A stretch of DNA of 44,368 nucleotides from Actinomycetota bacterium (GCA_017856115.1 JAFMFM010000012.1:1-44368), one strand, 5' to 3'. Shown: positions 7,924 to 17,447, numbered from the stretch's first letter. Made by a program: numbers and translations. The notes: a model not told the origin generated them from the sequence alone.

Positions 7924-8778
7924 CTACGGAAGACGACACCAGTCGCCGCGAATTTCCACGAGGCCATCGCGCACCAACGACTGCAGCAGCCGCGTTGCGC
8001 GCTTCGAGTCGTCGCTGAGTTTCATCACTCGGGCGACGTCCACTCGTCGTACGCCACGTTCCGCGAGTGCCTTCATCAGCAGGCCTCGCGCTTGACGATC
8101 CGAGCCTTCGAAACGCGGTTGCGGCTTGCTCGTGAGCGCACTGGCGTGAGCGGGGTCGGGGCCGGCGTTCCATGCACAATGGCGGCGAATGGGACACTCG
8201 TTGCAGTTCGGATTTCGGGCAACGCACACCCGTGCGCCGAAATCCATCAACACTTGGTTCCACTCCCACGCCTGCCCCTCCGGCAGCACACGGTCGGCCA
8301 ACTCTTGGGACGCTCGGGCCGTCAACGGCGCGTTCACCACCCGAGACAGCACACGAGCCACGTTGGTGTCCACCACGGCGACATCCCGCTCGTCGGCAAA
8401 CGCCAGCACCGCCCGCGCCGTGTACGGCCCGATTCCGGGCAAGGCCAGCAGCGCATCGAGGCTGTCGGGCACCTGACCGTCGTGCAATTGCATGATTGCT
8501 CGCGCGGCGTCGTGCAAATGTTTGCATCGACGCGGGTAGCCCAGACCACTCCACAGGGTGAGGAGGTCGGCAAGCGGCGCCTCGGCACATGCAACCGGCG
8601 TCGGAAACCGCTGCATGAACGCCGCGTACTTCGGTACCACTCTCGACACCTGGGTCTGCTGGGCCATCACTTCACTCACGAGCACCGACCACCGATCTCG
8701 CGTGTTGCGCCACGGCAGGTCGCGCAACCGGGGCACACCCCACGCCAGCAATGGCTCGGTGAAGTCCGGGTGATCCAC
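7924..8778 (-). CDS. mutY: A/G-specific adenine DNA glycosylase MutY
   Basis: A 284-residue HhH-GPD glycosylase that removes adenine mispaired with 8-oxoguanine. Visible landmarks are catalytic Glu36 in SEVMAQQTQ, the helix-hairpin-helix LPGIGPYTA near 113-121, catalytic Asp137 in VVDTNVARV, and the 4Fe-4S loop Cys185-x6-Cys192-x2-Cys195-x5-Cys201. The C-terminal NUDIX-like domain of E. coli MutY is absent. Instead there is a short basic region and a winged-helix-looking end (VDVARVMKLSDDSKRATRLL). The GTG start is 23 nt after the MaoC gene stop, so it is likely read with it. Confidence 0.93.
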   Translation of the reverse strand: MDHPDFTEPLLAWGVPRLRDLPWRNTRDRWSVLVSEVMAQQTQVSRVVPKYAAFMQRFPTPVACAEAPLADLLTLWSGLGYPRRCKHLHDAARAIMQLHDGQVPDSLDALLALPGIGPYTARAVLAFADERDVAVVDTNVARVLSRVVNAPLTARASQELADRVLPEGQAWEWNQVLMDFGARVCVARNPNCNECPIRRHCAWNAGPDPAHASALTSKPQPRFEGSDRQARGLLMKALAERGVRRVDVARVMKLSDDSKRATRLLQSLVRDGLVEIRGDWCRLP

Positions 8779-8801
8779 TGGCTAGGTGATGATCGGGTGG
8801 T

Positions 8802-9317
8802 TCACTCCGACCAGACGTCTCGACCGTCGTGGGGGCGTTCCCGCGTCGGGGCCGACGCCCGCTTCCACACCATCACTCGACGACGGAAGTAACACACCTC
8901 TTTACCGTCCTGGTTGAAACCCTTGGTCTCCACCGTGACCACGCCCCGATCGGACTTGGACTTGGATTCCACCACCTCCAGCACCCGCGTTTCTGCGTGA
9001 ATCGTGTCGCCGTGAAACGTGGGGTGCTTGTGCTGCAGGGTTTCGACCTCCAAGTTGGCGATGGCCGCACCGCTCACGTCGGGCACGCTCATGCCCAACA
9101 CCAAGGAGTACACGAGGTTGCCCACCACCACGTTCCGGCCCTGCACACTGCGCGAGGCGAACCAGTCGTTGGTATGCAGCGGATGATGGTTCATGGTGAT
9201 CATGCAAAACAGGTGGTCGTCGGCCTCGGTGATGGTCTTGCCGGGCCAATGTTTGTAGACGTCGCCGACGACGAAGTCCTCGAGGTGTCGACCAAAGGGG
9301 CGCTCGTGCGTGGTCAT
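8802..9317 (-). CDS. mch: MaoC-family hydratase, probable mesaconyl-CoA hydratase
   Basis: A 171-residue single hot-dog MaoC-like protein. Its motifs (VGDVYKHWPGKTITEADDH, MNHHPLHTND, FHGDTIHAETRV, DRGVVTVETKGFNQDG) closely match the short actinobacterial MaoC proteins encoded with methylsuccinyl-CoA dehydrogenase and citrate-lyase-like genes. Mesaconyl-CoA hydratase adds water to mesaconyl-CoA, giving beta-methylmalyl-CoA in the ethylmalonyl-CoA pathway. The nearby Mcd and Mcl genes make this assignment much more likely than a generic enoyl-CoA hydratase. Leaderless start: TACTCT at 9330-9325, 7 nt before the ATG. Confidence 0.78.
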   Translation of the reverse strand: MTTHERPFGRHLEDFVVGDVYKHWPGKTITEADDHLFCMITMNHHPLHTNDWFASRSVQGRNVVVGNLVYSLVLGMSVPDVSGAAIANLEVETLQHKHPTFHGDTIHAETRVLEVVESKSKSDRGVVTVETKGFNQDGKEVCYFRRRVMVWKRASAPTRERPHDGRDVWSE

Positions 9318-9334
9318 GGCGTCAAGAGTAGGGG

Positions 9335-10510
9335 CTAGTCGCCGCGTAGTGATTGCGGTGGGTCGTCGTCCCCCACCTTCGGCTGTTCACCCGTGTCCTC
9401 GTAGACCGGCGTTTCGAACATGCCGGTTCGATCGCGCGGAGCATTGCGTTCGATCCATCGGGCTTTCGACTCACTCACCTGCGAGCCGGCACGAGCCGCG
9501 GATTGCAACCGCCCGAATCGGCTCTGGGGTGCGGGCACCGGGGTAACCGCCCCGATGCGTAGCGATGCGTAGCTCAACCCACCAACGATGATGGGTAGCC
9601 AGAACTGGGCGATGCGATACGTCAGCACCGTGACGGTTGCGGTTGCCGCCGGAACCCCGAAGCCAACGAGCGTGGGAATGTAGACGCCTTCCACGATGCC
9701 GAGTCCACCCGGTGTTATCGGAACCGATGCCAACACGTTCGCCAGTCCGAAGGCCACGAGCAGCCCGTCGGGCGACACGCTTCCGCCAAAGGCACGCAGG
9801 AAGAGCCACAACGCGAGAAGGTCGAGCAACCAGTTGATGGTGCCCCACATGATCACCCGTCGAAGCACATCGCGCTCGGCGAGGAGTCCTCGAATGCGAT
9901 CGCGGAGGTGGTCCATGAGGCTGGCGGCGGATTCTCCGTCTCGACCGATCTTGTCGTACAACCAACGCACGAATCGGTGGAGACGGCCCTTGTCGTCGAC
10001 GATGCCGAACACCACTGCTCCGACGACAGCCATCAAGATCGCGCCGGCAACGGCCGCCGTCCCGTATACGGGGCTCGACCCACGCAATGGAATGGACACG
10101 ACCAGACCAACCCACAACAGCACGTTGAGAATCACGGCCGAACCGATACCGGCGGTAGCCAACGCAAAGCCGGCATCGGCCTTGGAGATTCCCGAACTCG
10201 TCACCAATCTGAACCCCAACGCATTGCTGGCGGCGCTTCCCCCGGGCAGGATGCTGCCGAGCGCCCGGGTGCTCAACTGGATCCGGAACAGATCGAATCG
10301 CGTCAGCCGATTGGCGTCGGGTCCGAGTGCTGCGTGGGTAACCAGCGTGTAGCAGTAAAGGGCCACGAATTCGAGCCCGATGGCAACCGCGAGGAGGACC
10401 GGATCGATCCGGGTGAGGTCGCCGATGGCATTTCGAAACGCCGGCACCAGCGGAAGAACGAAAAAGTAGATGACGACGGCAAAAAGCACCCAACGAAGTG
10501 CCTTCAGCAT
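9335..10510 (-). CDS. Lysylphosphatidylglycerol synthase TM-domain (UPF0104) membrane protein
   Basis: From ATG 10510 the protein has 391 residues and about eight transmembrane helices. The family motifs LPGGSAASNALGFRLV and ITPGGLGIVEG are clear. Related domains form the flippase half of MprF, and stand-alone forms occur in lipid-modification loci; no aminoacyl-transferase domain is fused here. The last roughly 70 residues are a charged, disordered cytoplasmic tail. The frame could extend to 10579, but TACGCT at 10522-10517, 6 nt before this ATG, supports a leaderless start. It is divergent from the Mcd-like gene. Confidence 0.8.
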   Translation of the reverse strand: MLKALRWVLFAVVIYFFVLPLVPAFRNAIGDLTRIDPVLLAVAIGLEFVALYCYTLVTHAALGPDANRLTRFDLFRIQLSTRALGSILPGGSAASNALGFRLVTSSGISKADAGFALATAGIGSAVILNVLLWVGLVVSIPLRGSSPVYGTAAVAGAILMAVVGAVVFGIVDDKGRLHRFVRWLYDKIGRDGESAASLMDHLRDRIRGLLAERDVLRRVIMWGTINWLLDLLALWLFLRAFGGSVSPDGLLVAFGLANVLASVPITPGGLGIVEGVYIPTLVGFGVPAATATVTVLTYRIAQFWLPIIVGGLSYASLRIGAVTPVPAPQSRFGRLQSAARAGSQVSESKARWIERNAPRDRTGMFETPVYEDTGEQPKVGDDDPPQSLRGD

Positions 10511-10614
10511 TACTCCAGCGTAAATGAGCCCGTGGCGTGTGCCACCGCATAAAGACCCGAATTTTCCGTGCTGGGACAAGGAGAACGAAAGTCACTTCAC
10601 TACCGTTGGACTTC

Positions 10615-12216
10615 GTGCACGACTCCGTCAAAGACCTCACCACCGCCGCAACCATCGTCGAAGGGGTTGCCGCACTTCTGCGACGCGCAACGCTGCGACT
10701 CGCCGAGTCGGGCGGACCCGAACGGCAACAAACTCTCGCCTACGACCTGGCGCACGCCAGCGCCGCGCTCGAAACGGCACGTTCGCTCATCGACTACGGC
10801 GCCAAGGGTGAAGCCGAGGCAACCATCACCTGTGCATTCGTCGCCGACATGGTGCACGATTTGTCGAGCCGATTGATCGGGCGTGAACGACTCTGGACGG
10901 TGCACATCTCCGAACTCGCCGCATACGAGACGTTCGTCGCAACGTACCGCGCCCCGGAACTGCTCGCGTCGCTCGCTGCCACCACGGGTCCGCGGCACCT
11001 CGATGACGATTACGAAATGGTGCAGGACACCTTCCGCAGTTTCGGCAAGAAGGTAATCGGCAAGCACGCCGAGCACGTGCACAGGGAAAACGCCGACGTG
11101 CCGGAAGAAATCATCGCCGGCCTCGCCGACATTGGTGCGTTCGGGCTCTCCATCCCGTCGGAGTTCGGCGGCTTCAGCGAAGGAGGCGAAGGCGAGTACA
11201 TGGCCAGCTGCGTGGCCACCGAGGAACTGTCGCGAGCATCGCTGGGTATCGGCGGTTCGCTCATTACGCGACCCGAGATCCTCACACGCGCCCTGGTGAA
11301 GGGTGGAACCGAAGCCCAGAAACAGTATTGGTTGCCCAAACTTGCGACGGCCGAGGTCATGGCGGCGGTTGCGGTAACCGAGCCCGACTACGGCAGCGAT
11401 GTTGCGTCATTGAAGACCACCGCCACCGCAGCGAAGCGCGACGGCGTCGACGGGTACGTCATCAACGGCGTGAAGACCTGGTGCACGTTCGCGGCACGAG
11501 CCAACGTGTTGATGTTGTTGGCACGAACCGATCCGGATCGCTCCAAGTCGCACCGCGGACTGAGTTTGTTCATCGTCCCCAAACCGCTCGGTGAGGCGCA
11601 CGGCTTCGTATTTCAACAGGAGGGTGGCGGAAGGATGGAGGGTCGTCCCATCGACACCATCGGATATCGCGGTATGCACTCGTACGAAATCGCGATCGAG
11701 GACTGGTTCGTACCCGCCGATCACTTGATCGGTGAAAACGAGGGCCTCGGCAAGGGTTTCTACTTCCAGATGGAGGGCTTCGAGAACGGGCGCCTGCAGA
11801 CCGCGGCGCGTGCCGTGGGCTTGATGCAGGCCGCCTACGAAGCGGCGTTCGACTACGCGAACAACCGCAACGTGTTCGGAAAGAACATCATCGACTACGA
11901 ACTCACTCAAGTGAAACTCGGTCGCATGGCGGTGGTAATTCAGGCTTCGCGGCAGTTCAGTTACGCCGTGGCAAAGATGATGGGCAAGGGAGAAGGTGCC
12001 ATGGAAGCCAGCATGGTGAAGGCATACGTGTGCAAGGCCGCCGAATGGGTCACCCGCGAAGCCATGCAGATACACGGTGGATACGGTTACGCAGAGGAGT
12101 ATCCGGTGAGTCGTCTGTACGTCGACGCGCGCGTGCTGTCGATTTTCGAGGGCGCCGACGAGACCCTCTGCCTGAAGGTGATTGCCCGACGACTCGTGGA
12201 GTCCGTGCAGGGCTAG
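10615..12216 (+). CDS. mcd: Acyl-CoA dehydrogenase, probable (2S)-methylsuccinyl-CoA dehydrogenase
   Basis: A 533-residue flavoenzyme, longer than ordinary acyl-CoA dehydrogenases because of an N-terminal helical extension of about 140 residues, a feature of methylsuccinyl-CoA dehydrogenase. Typical segments follow: AVTEPDYGSDVASLKTTA (FAD/substrate), QIHGGYGYAEEYPVSRLYVD, and FEGADETL with the likely catalytic Glu. It would oxidise methylsuccinyl-CoA to mesaconyl-CoA, feeding the MaoC hydratase and Mcl lyase nearby. The open frame reaches 10537, but TACCGT at 10601-10606 lies 8 nt before this GTG, so I chose 10615. An isovaleryl- or other acyl-CoA dehydrogenase is the alternative. Confidence 0.78.
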   Translation: MHDSVKDLTTAATIVEGVAALLRRATLRLAESGGPERQQTLAYDLAHASAALETARSLIDYGAKGEAEATITCAFVADMVHDLSSRLIGRERLWTVHISELAAYETFVATYRAPELLASLAATTGPRHLDDDYEMVQDTFRSFGKKVIGKHAEHVHRENADVPEEIIAGLADIGAFGLSIPSEFGGFSEGGEGEYMASCVATEELSRASLGIGGSLITRPEILTRALVKGGTEAQKQYWLPKLATAEVMAAVAVTEPDYGSDVASLKTTATAAKRDGVDGYVINGVKTWCTFAARANVLMLLARTDPDRSKSHRGLSLFIVPKPLGEAHGFVFQQEGGGRMEGRPIDTIGYRGMHSYEIAIEDWFVPADHLIGENEGLGKGFYFQMEGFENGRLQTAARAVGLMQAAYEAAFDYANNRNVFGKNIIDYELTQVKLGRMAVVIQASRQFSYAVAKMMGKGEGAMEASMVKAYVCKAAEWVTREAMQIHGGYGYAEEYPVSRLYVDARVLSIFEGADETLCLKVIARRLVESVQG

Positions 12217-12267
12217 GCGAGCAGCGTCGCGTCACGTGCGACGTTCAGGGCCGCGCCGCGAGCCGAT

Positions 12268-12975
12268 CTAGGCGACGAGTTCGAGCAGTTCGTGTAACGA
12301 ACCAAGTCGCTCGCAGTCGTAGTCGGCGTGATCGCCGAACGGGTCGTACAACAACGGCACCAACCCCGCAGCGCGTGCACCACCGACGTCGTTCACGTAC
12401 GAGTCACCCACGTAGGCGATTCGCTCGGGCGGCAGGTCGAGTGCGGCGATCGCTTCGGAGAAGATTCGCGGATCGGGTTTGGCGTATCCAATCACGTGGG
12501 AGTCGGTCACGATGCTCACCGGCACTCCGGCACCGGGACCCACCTGACAGATGCACAAGTTGTCGAGGGTTGCCTCGATCTGGCCACTGGCGTTCGACAC
12601 CACGCCGATGGGCACCTTTCGGTAGTGCAGTTGTCCGAGCGCTGCGACGGATTCCAGCATCGGGAACCGCCAGTAGTAGGGCGAGAACAGTCGTCTCATC
12701 GCCAGCGCTGCGGGCTCCACGTTGTCGTCGGCAACCCCGGCGGTGCGGACGTATGCATGTCGGTAGATGTCCCAGGTGATCTTGTCGATCGACGGATCGG
12801 TGCGCTTGCTCGCCACATCGTCGAGTGCCTCCATCCCGGCGTAGTGACAGCGCACGAGGAGATTCGTGTCGGTCGAGCCACCGAACGGCGAAATTGCAGC
12901 GGCGGTCGCAAAGGGGTCGGGAATCACGAAGATTCCTCCGGCGTCGAACAACACACCGTCGAAGCGTTTGGCCAT
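12268..12975 (-). CDS. HAD-family hydrolase
   Basis: A 235-residue haloacid dehalogenase-fold protein. Motif I is LFDAGGIF with nucleophile Asp11; the usual second Asp (DxD) is Gly13, so classic phosphatase chemistry may be altered. Motif II is VVSNASG, motif III AKPDPRIF and motif IV YVGDSYVNDVGGARAAG. Leaderless start: TAGGCA 7 nt before the ATG. It sits between the Mcd and Mcl genes, but no step of the ethylmalonyl-CoA pathway needs a HAD enzyme, so a housekeeping or repair role is equally possible. Substrate unknown. Confidence 0.83.
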   Translation of the reverse strand: MAKRFDGVLFDAGGIFVIPDPFATAAAISPFGGSTDTNLLVRCHYAGMEALDDVASKRTDPSIDKITWDIYRHAYVRTAGVADDNVEPAALAMRRLFSPYYWRFPMLESVAALGQLHYRKVPIGVVSNASGQIEATLDNLCICQVGPGAGVPVSIVTDSHVIGYAKPDPRIFSEAIAALDLPPERIAYVGDSYVNDVGGARAAGLVPLLYDPFGDHADYDCERLGSLHELLELVA

Positions 12976-13031
12976 GGCGCGATGCCTACTTCCGCGTCAT
13001 TGCGCGACGCACGATCGTCATCTCGGGGTAC

Positions 13032-13967
13032 TCACGCAGAGCGAGTGAGGCCGGCGCGGGTACCACGCGAGATGAACTTGAGCGCCATCTTGCGACTGGC
13101 TTCGTCGATCATCTCGTCGCCGAACATCACCGCACCCTTGCCTTCGCCTTCGGTGGCGGTGTGGTACGCGTCGAGTATGGCGCAGGCGCGGTCAAACTGT
13201 TCCTGGGTTGGTGAGAACACCTCGTTGAGAATCGCCACCTGGTCGGGGTGCAACGCCCATTTTCCGTCGTAGCCGAGGGTTCGGGTGCGTTTGCAGTAGT
13301 CACGGAATCCGTCGGCGTCGCGAATGTAGAGGTACGGGCCGTCGATGACCTGGAGGCCGTTCGCGCGACCCGCCATGAGGATCTTGTTGAACACGTAATG
13401 AAAATGGTCGCCCGGATAGTCGGGGATCTGCACGCCACCGGTCAACACAGGCATCTCCATGCTTGCAGCGAAGTCGGCTGGGCCGAAGATGATGGTTTCC
13501 AATCGCGGGCTGGCTGCGCAAATTTCCTCCACGTTGATCAGTCCGCGCGCGGTTTCGATCTGCGCCTCGATGCCGACGTGACCCACCGGCAGACCACTTG
13601 CGATCTCCACCTGACGGAGAAGCATGTCGGTGGCGACGATCTGTGCGGCCGACTCCACCTTGGGGAGCATGATCTCGTCCAGCCGGGCTCCCGCACCACC
13701 AACCACCTCGATGATGTCGTAGGCGGTCCACTTGGTGCTCCAGTCGTTCACGCGGACGCACAGCACCTTGTCGCCCCAATCTTGCGTCGCGATCGCTTGT
13801 GCGACGCGCGCTCGCGAGGCTTCCTTCTCTTTCGGCGCCACTGCGTCCTCCAGGTCGAGGAACACCATGTCGGCCGGGATTCCGGGCCCTTTGCCCAACA
13901 TCTTTTCCGACGATCCCGGAATTGACAAACAAGAACGGCGTGGCAGGTCGCGCGAGCGTGGAGACAT
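13032..13967 (-). CDS. mcl: HpcH/HpaI-CitE family CoA-ester lyase, probable L-malyl-CoA/beta-methylmalyl-CoA lyase
   Basis: A 311-residue TIM-barrel lyase of the CitE/Mcl group. Visible elements are the N-terminal SCLSIPGSSEKML, VFLDLEDAVAP (substrate and metal-site acids), GIEAQIETARGLIN with the Mg-binding Glu, FGPADFAAS with the Mg-binding Asp, and GKWALHPDQ near the C-terminus. In the ethylmalonyl-CoA pathway it splits beta-methylmalyl-CoA into glyoxylate and propionyl-CoA and can also act on malyl-CoA. The ATG lies 10 nt after the stop of the eIF2B-like gene. The frame extends to 14057 but would then overlap that gene by 80 nt with no family sequence. A citrate lyase beta-subunit is unlikely without partner subunits. 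Confidence 0.8.
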   Translation of the reverse strand: MSPRSRDLPRRSCLSIPGSSEKMLGKGPGIPADMVFLDLEDAVAPKEKEASRARVAQAIATQDWGDKVLCVRVNDWSTKWTAYDIIEVVGGAGARLDEIMLPKVESAAQIVATDMLLRQVEIASGLPVGHVGIEAQIETARGLINVEEICAASPRLETIIFGPADFAASMEMPVLTGGVQIPDYPGDHFHYVFNKILMAGRANGLQVIDGPYLYIRDADGFRDYCKRTRTLGYDGKWALHPDQVAILNEVFSPTQEQFDRACAILDAYHTATEGEGKGAVMFGDEMIDEASRKMALKFISRGTRAGLTRSA

Positions 13968-13977
13968 GCCTTGCAGG

Positions 13978-14778
13978 CTAGATGACGCTGCGTCGCAGGA
14001 GCTCGGTTGTGGGTGCACATTCCGGCTCCAGATTGCCCAGCACATCATCGACTGCACCGTGCGGACCCACCATCTTCGAAAACGACGCGCCGGGAATCAC
14101 ATCGAGGCCTGAGCGCCAATCGCTGTGCACCTCCAGTCCGCCGAGCATTCCGTCCCACAACACACCCGGTAGTCGAGTTCCAGATCCGGCAACGAGCCAG
14201 ACGGGCTTGCCGTGGGTACGTGCGGTGTCGACCACGGTTCGCGATCCGCCAACCGCCAGCACCGCATCCGGGCCGCAGGCCAGCGCTTCCACGATCACCA
14301 CGTCGGCACTCTCGATTGCACCGGCAAGGTACTCGAACGGCACGAGTTCGGCTGCGATCTCCGCATCGTGCAAACGATCCACGAGTGCTTCCCCCTCGCC
14401 GTGGCTGTCGACCACCAACATGAGCGCATCTCCTCGCTGCGCCAAACATTTCACGGTGTTGAACGGCCAGCCGATGATTACGACACGCACGTCATCCCCG
14501 AGTACGTCGTCGAGATGGCCGGGGGTCTCATCGCGCTCCACTACGAGCGCCAGGGCGCGGGCCCGAGCGAATGGCTCGGCAGCGGTCAGAACGTTCGCGC
14601 ACAACCACCACAACTGCGCCATCGACGGATGACGCTCCACGATCCGTCTGCACGCCAACACCAACGACGGTGGATCCATGTCCATGTCGCACAATGCCAA
14701 CGCGGTTTCGCGCACCAACACGCCGGGGCCCGCACCATCGGCGCGTGCCACATATCGCAAGCGCTCGATCGGGTGCAT
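13978..14778 (-). CDS. eIF-2B/MtnA-like fold protein of unknown function
   Basis: A 266-residue protein that resembles the NagB/eIF2B alpha-beta-delta Rossmann group, judged by [27 protein letters not shown] and the [19 protein letters not shown] segment. The catalytic set of methylthioribose-1-phosphate isomerase is not obvious, so I do not call it MtnA. Leaderless start: TACTGT at 14791-14786, 7 nt before the ATG. It is the first gene of a two-gene unit with the Mcl-like lyase; whether it acts in that pathway is unknown. Confidence 0.6.
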   Translation of the reverse strand: MHPIERLRYVARADGAGPGVLVRETALALCDMDMDPPSLVLACRRIVERHPSMAQLWWLCANVLTAAEPFARARALALVVERDETPGHLDDVLGDDVRVVIIGWPFNTVKCLAQRGDALMLVVDSHGEGEALVDRLHDAEIAAELVPFEYLAGAIESADVVIVEALACGPDAVLAVGGSRTVVDTARTHGKPVWLVAGSGTRLPGVLWDGMLGGLEVHSDWRSGLDVIPGASFSKMVGPHGAVDDVLGNLEPECAPTTELLRRSVI

Positions 14779-14816
14779 TACGAAAACAGTACTTGCGGCT
14801 TGCTACCGTCACAGTT

Positions 14817-15302
14817 GTGATTACGCCGTCCCCCGACACGGTGTTGCAGCCGCTGGATGGGCCTTCGCGCCCGCTGCACGAGTGGCTCACCACCTTCCAC
14901 CTGCTGTCCGTGGTCATCGATCCGTACACCAACGAAAGTGCCTGGGTACTGAAGACTGCTCGTCGCATCCTCGCGCAGTTCGCCGGCTCCAGTGTTCGCA
15001 CCAATTACGTGGTCACCGCTGGCGCCGACGATGCCCGGGCCTTCCTCGGCCCGCTCGCAACCGAGGCACTGGTGTTTTGCGACCCCGACCGAACCTTCGT
15101 CAAACAACTCGGGCTCACGCAATTGCCGGCATTCGCGTTCCTGCGAATCGACGGCAACGTGGTGGCAACGGCAGAAGGCTGGAACCCGCTCGAATGGCGC
15201 GCCGTTACCGACGAGGTTGCGCGCACAGTGTCATGGAGCAAGCCGCTCATTCCCGCGCCGGGCGACCCCGGTGCATTTGCCGGCACTCCGGCGCTGGTGT
15301 GA
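14817..15302 (+). CDS. Thioredoxin-fold protein without CxxC
   Basis: A 161-residue protein. The C-terminal half looks like a thioredoxin fold, with [15 protein letters not shown] followed by the cis-Pro strand [14 protein letters not shown] and a final helix. A redox CxxC pair is missing (one Cys in the region), so it is unlikely to be a classical disulfide reductase. Leaderless start: TACCGT at 14804-14809, 7 nt before this GTG; the longer frame upstream is not family-like. Its TGA overlaps the fumarase ATG (TGATG), indicating translational coupling. Role unknown, possibly related to the Fe-S fumarase. Confidence 0.7.
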   Translation: MITPSPDTVLQPLDGPSRPLHEWLTTFHLLSVVIDPYTNESAWVLKTARRILAQFAGSSVRTNYVVTAGADDARAFLGPLATEALVFCDPDRTFVKQLGLTQLPAFAFLRIDGNVVATAEGWNPLEWRAVTDEVARTVSWSKPLIPAPGDPGAFAGTPALV

Positions 15303-16957
15303 TGTCCGCACCCGAACCGTTCGTTCATACCGACCTCTTGCCGCTCGCGCCCGACACCACGGAGTACCGACTGGTCACCCGCGAGGGCGTCTCCGTGGAA
15401 AAAACGTCGTTGGGCGAATTCTTGCGAGTCGACCCGAGCGCCATCACCCGACTTACCGCCGAGGCCATGCGTGACATCGCCCACTTCCTCCGTTCCGGTC
15501 ACCTGCAACAACTCGCCGACATTCTGAGCGACCCCGAAGCCAGCGACAACGATCGTTTCGTCGCCCTCGACCTCCTGAAGAACGCCTCCATCGCCGCAGG
15601 CGGTGTGTTGCCGATGTGTCAAGACACCGGCACCGCGATCGTGAAGGCCAAGAAGGGCCAGTTCGTGATGACGAGTGGTGCCGACGACGCCGCCATCTCG
15701 CGCGGAATCTACGACACGTACCTCACCAGCAACCTGCGCTACAGCCAGCTCGCTCCACTCTCGATGTACGAGGAGGTGAACACCTGCACCAACTTGCCCG
15801 CTGAAATCAAGATTGCCGCGGTCGACGGTGACGAATACAAGTTCCTCTTCATCGCCAAGGGAGGTGGTTCGGCGAACAAGAGCTACCTGTTCCAGGAAAC
15901 CAAGGCGCTGCTCAACGAAAAGACCCTCCTGCCGTGGCTGTTCGAAAAGATGAAGACCCTTGGCACTGCCGCGTGTCCGCCGTACCACCTTGCAGTGGTC
16001 GTCGGTGGAACTTCCGCCGAGTACGCCGTGGAGGTCGCCAAGTTGGCGAGCACTCGATACCTCGATTCGCTCCCCACTTCTGGAAGCGCGGCCGGACACG
16101 GTTTCCGTGACCTCGACCTGGAGCGCAAGGTGCTGCAACTCGCGCAGCAAACGGGTATCGGTGCGCAGTTCGGTGGCAAGTACTTCTGTCACGACGTTCG
16201 CGTCATCCGCCTGCCGCGACACGGTGCGAGTTGCCCAGTGGCAATGGCGGTGTCGTGCAGCGCCGATCGTCAGGCACTCGGCAAGATCACCCGCGATGGC
16301 GTGTTCCTCGAGCAACTCGAAACCGACCCGGCACGCTTCCTCCCGGATGTCACCCACGATGATCTCAGCGACCACGTGGTGCAGATCGACCTCAATCGTC
16401 CGATGGCCGAGATCCGCAAGGAGTTGTCGAAGTACCCGGTGAAAACTCGTGTGATGCTCACCGGCCCGATGGTGGTGGCGCGCGACATCGCGCATGCCAA
16501 ATTGAAGGAACGCCTTGAGACATCGGGATCGCTCCCCGACTACTTCAAGGATCACTGCGTGTATTACGCCGGCCCGGCAAAGACGCCAGAGGGTTATGCA
16601 TCCGGCGCGTTCGGACCCACCACGGCGGGACGCATGGATTCTTACGTTGCAGAGTTCCAGAAAGCCGGTGGCAGTTACGTGATGCTCGCCAAGGGCAATC
16701 GTTCACGTCAAGTCACCGAGGCATGCAAGGAGTTTGGTGGCTTCTACCTCGGTTCGATCGGTGGACCCGCCGCACGTCTGGCACAGGATTGCATCACCAA
16801 GGTGGAGGTGCTCGAATACTCCGACCTCGGAATGGAAGCCGTGTGGAAGATCGAGGTACGTGACTTCCCCGCGTTCATCGTGATCGACGACAAGGGCAAC
16901 GATTTCTTCGACATGGTCGATGCGACGCGCGCGACGCCGGTCAACCTCCGCTCGTAG
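15302..16957 (+). CDS. fum: Fumarate hydratase, class I (4Fe-4S)
   Basis: A 551-residue class I, FumA-type fumarase converting fumarate and malate in the TCA cycle. The three iron-sulfur ligands are Cys106 (MCQDTGT), Cys225 (TAACPPYH) and Cys319 (VSCSAD), each one residue from the E. coli FumA positions 105, 224 and 318 as I recall them. Both the N-terminal Fe-S domain and the C-terminal beta domain ([39 protein letters not shown]) are complete. The ATG overlaps the upstream TGA. Class I enzymes are oxygen-sensitive. Confidence 0.95.
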   Translation: MSAPEPFVHTDLLPLAPDTTEYRLVTREGVSVEKTSLGEFLRVDPSAITRLTAEAMRDIAHFLRSGHLQQLADILSDPEASDNDRFVALDLLKNASIAAGGVLPMCQDTGTAIVKAKKGQFVMTSGADDAAISRGIYDTYLTSNLRYSQLAPLSMYEEVNTCTNLPAEIKIAAVDGDEYKFLFIAKGGGSANKSYLFQETKALLNEKTLLPWLFEKMKTLGTAACPPYHLAVVVGGTSAEYAVEVAKLASTRYLDSLPTSGSAAGHGFRDLDLERKVLQLAQQTGIGAQFGGKYFCHDVRVIRLPRHGASCPVAMAVSCSADRQALGKITRDGVFLEQLETDPARFLPDVTHDDLSDHVVQIDLNRPMAEIRKELSKYPVKTRVMLTGPMVVARDIAHAKLKERLETSGSLPDYFKDHCVYYAGPAKTPEGYASGAFGPTTAGRMDSYVAEFQKAGGSYVMLAKGNRSRQVTEACKEFGGFYLGSIGGPAARLAQDCITKVEVLEYSDLGMEAVWKIEVRDFPAFIVIDDKGNDFFDMVDATRATPVNLRS

Positions 16958-16979
16958 GTCGCGTCGCCGCCCCGGTGCG

Positions 16980-17447
16980 GTGACGCGCGCACAGGGCGAA
17001 TACTCCCCACTCGAATTGGAACGCATCACGTGCTCGCTCTCGGTATGGCGAGGTGAAGCCGGTCGGTGTCAGTGGTGCAACATTCGCATCGAGGTGGCGA
17101 GACGGCGCACGTGGTGCGGCAATGCCTGTGCCCGCGCGTACCAGCGCAACCACATTTGGCGATTCGCGCGATCGGCGGCAAAGCGTCGCGCCAAGTACTT
17201 CTGCGAACGACCGGACTGCACCGCCGAGCGACGTGACTGCGAGGTGAACCATCGCACCGCCCGCGAGGGTGCCGGCTATGGCCCTGGCTGTCATCATCAT
17301 CTGGACCCCGACCAAAACGGCACGGGCGGACTCGAGGTGCTGTGCAGGGTGCATCATCGCGAGATAACCACGGCCCAAGCCAAGGCTCGTGCGGCGCGGC
17401 GCCGCGCCGCCAAAGAAGCGGCTACGGATTCGTCGACTGCGACCTGA
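16980..17447 (+). CDS. HNH endonuclease-like small protein
   Basis: A 155-residue basic protein starting at GTG 16980. The first half has a zinc-finger-like set (RCQWCNIRI, TWCGNACARAY) and the second half an HNH-type motif: CEVNHRTAREG, then LEVLCRVHHREITT with paired histidines and cysteines. This layout matches small actinobacterial HNH proteins of unknown target. The end is an Ala/Arg/Lys-rich tail. It lies 22 nt after fumarase and converges, with a short overlap, on the SGNH lipoprotein gene. Confidence 0.7.
   Translation: MTRAQGEYSPLELERITCSLSVWRGEAGRCQWCNIRIEVARRRTWCGNACARAYQRNHIWRFARSAAKRRAKYFCERPDCTAERRDCEVNHRTAREGAGYGPGCHHHLDPDQNGTGGLEVLCRVHHREITTAQAKARAARRRAAKEAATDSSTAT

Noticed and set aside
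10578-10583. AAGGAG as ribosome binding site of the Mcd-like gene
   Set aside because: No start codon lies at a usable distance (the codon 7 nt on is GTC). TACCGT 8 nt before GTG 10615 explains the start better.
9471-10655. Minus-strand open frame of 394 codons
   Set aside because: It is the out-of-frame shadow of the UPF0104 membrane protein gene, Arg-rich and without hydrophobic segments.
14678-15301. A long in-frame extension upstream of the fumarase start (open frame of 759 codons)
   Set aside because: The first 208 codons overlap the thioredoxin-fold gene and show no family sequence; the fumarase homology starts at ATG 15302, coupled to the upstream stop.
15005-16555. Large minus-strand open frame (516 codons) opposite fumarase
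   Set aside because: It is a codon-bias shadow of the fumarase gene: low-complexity His/Arg/Glu-rich translation, no recognised domain, no promoter or RBS.
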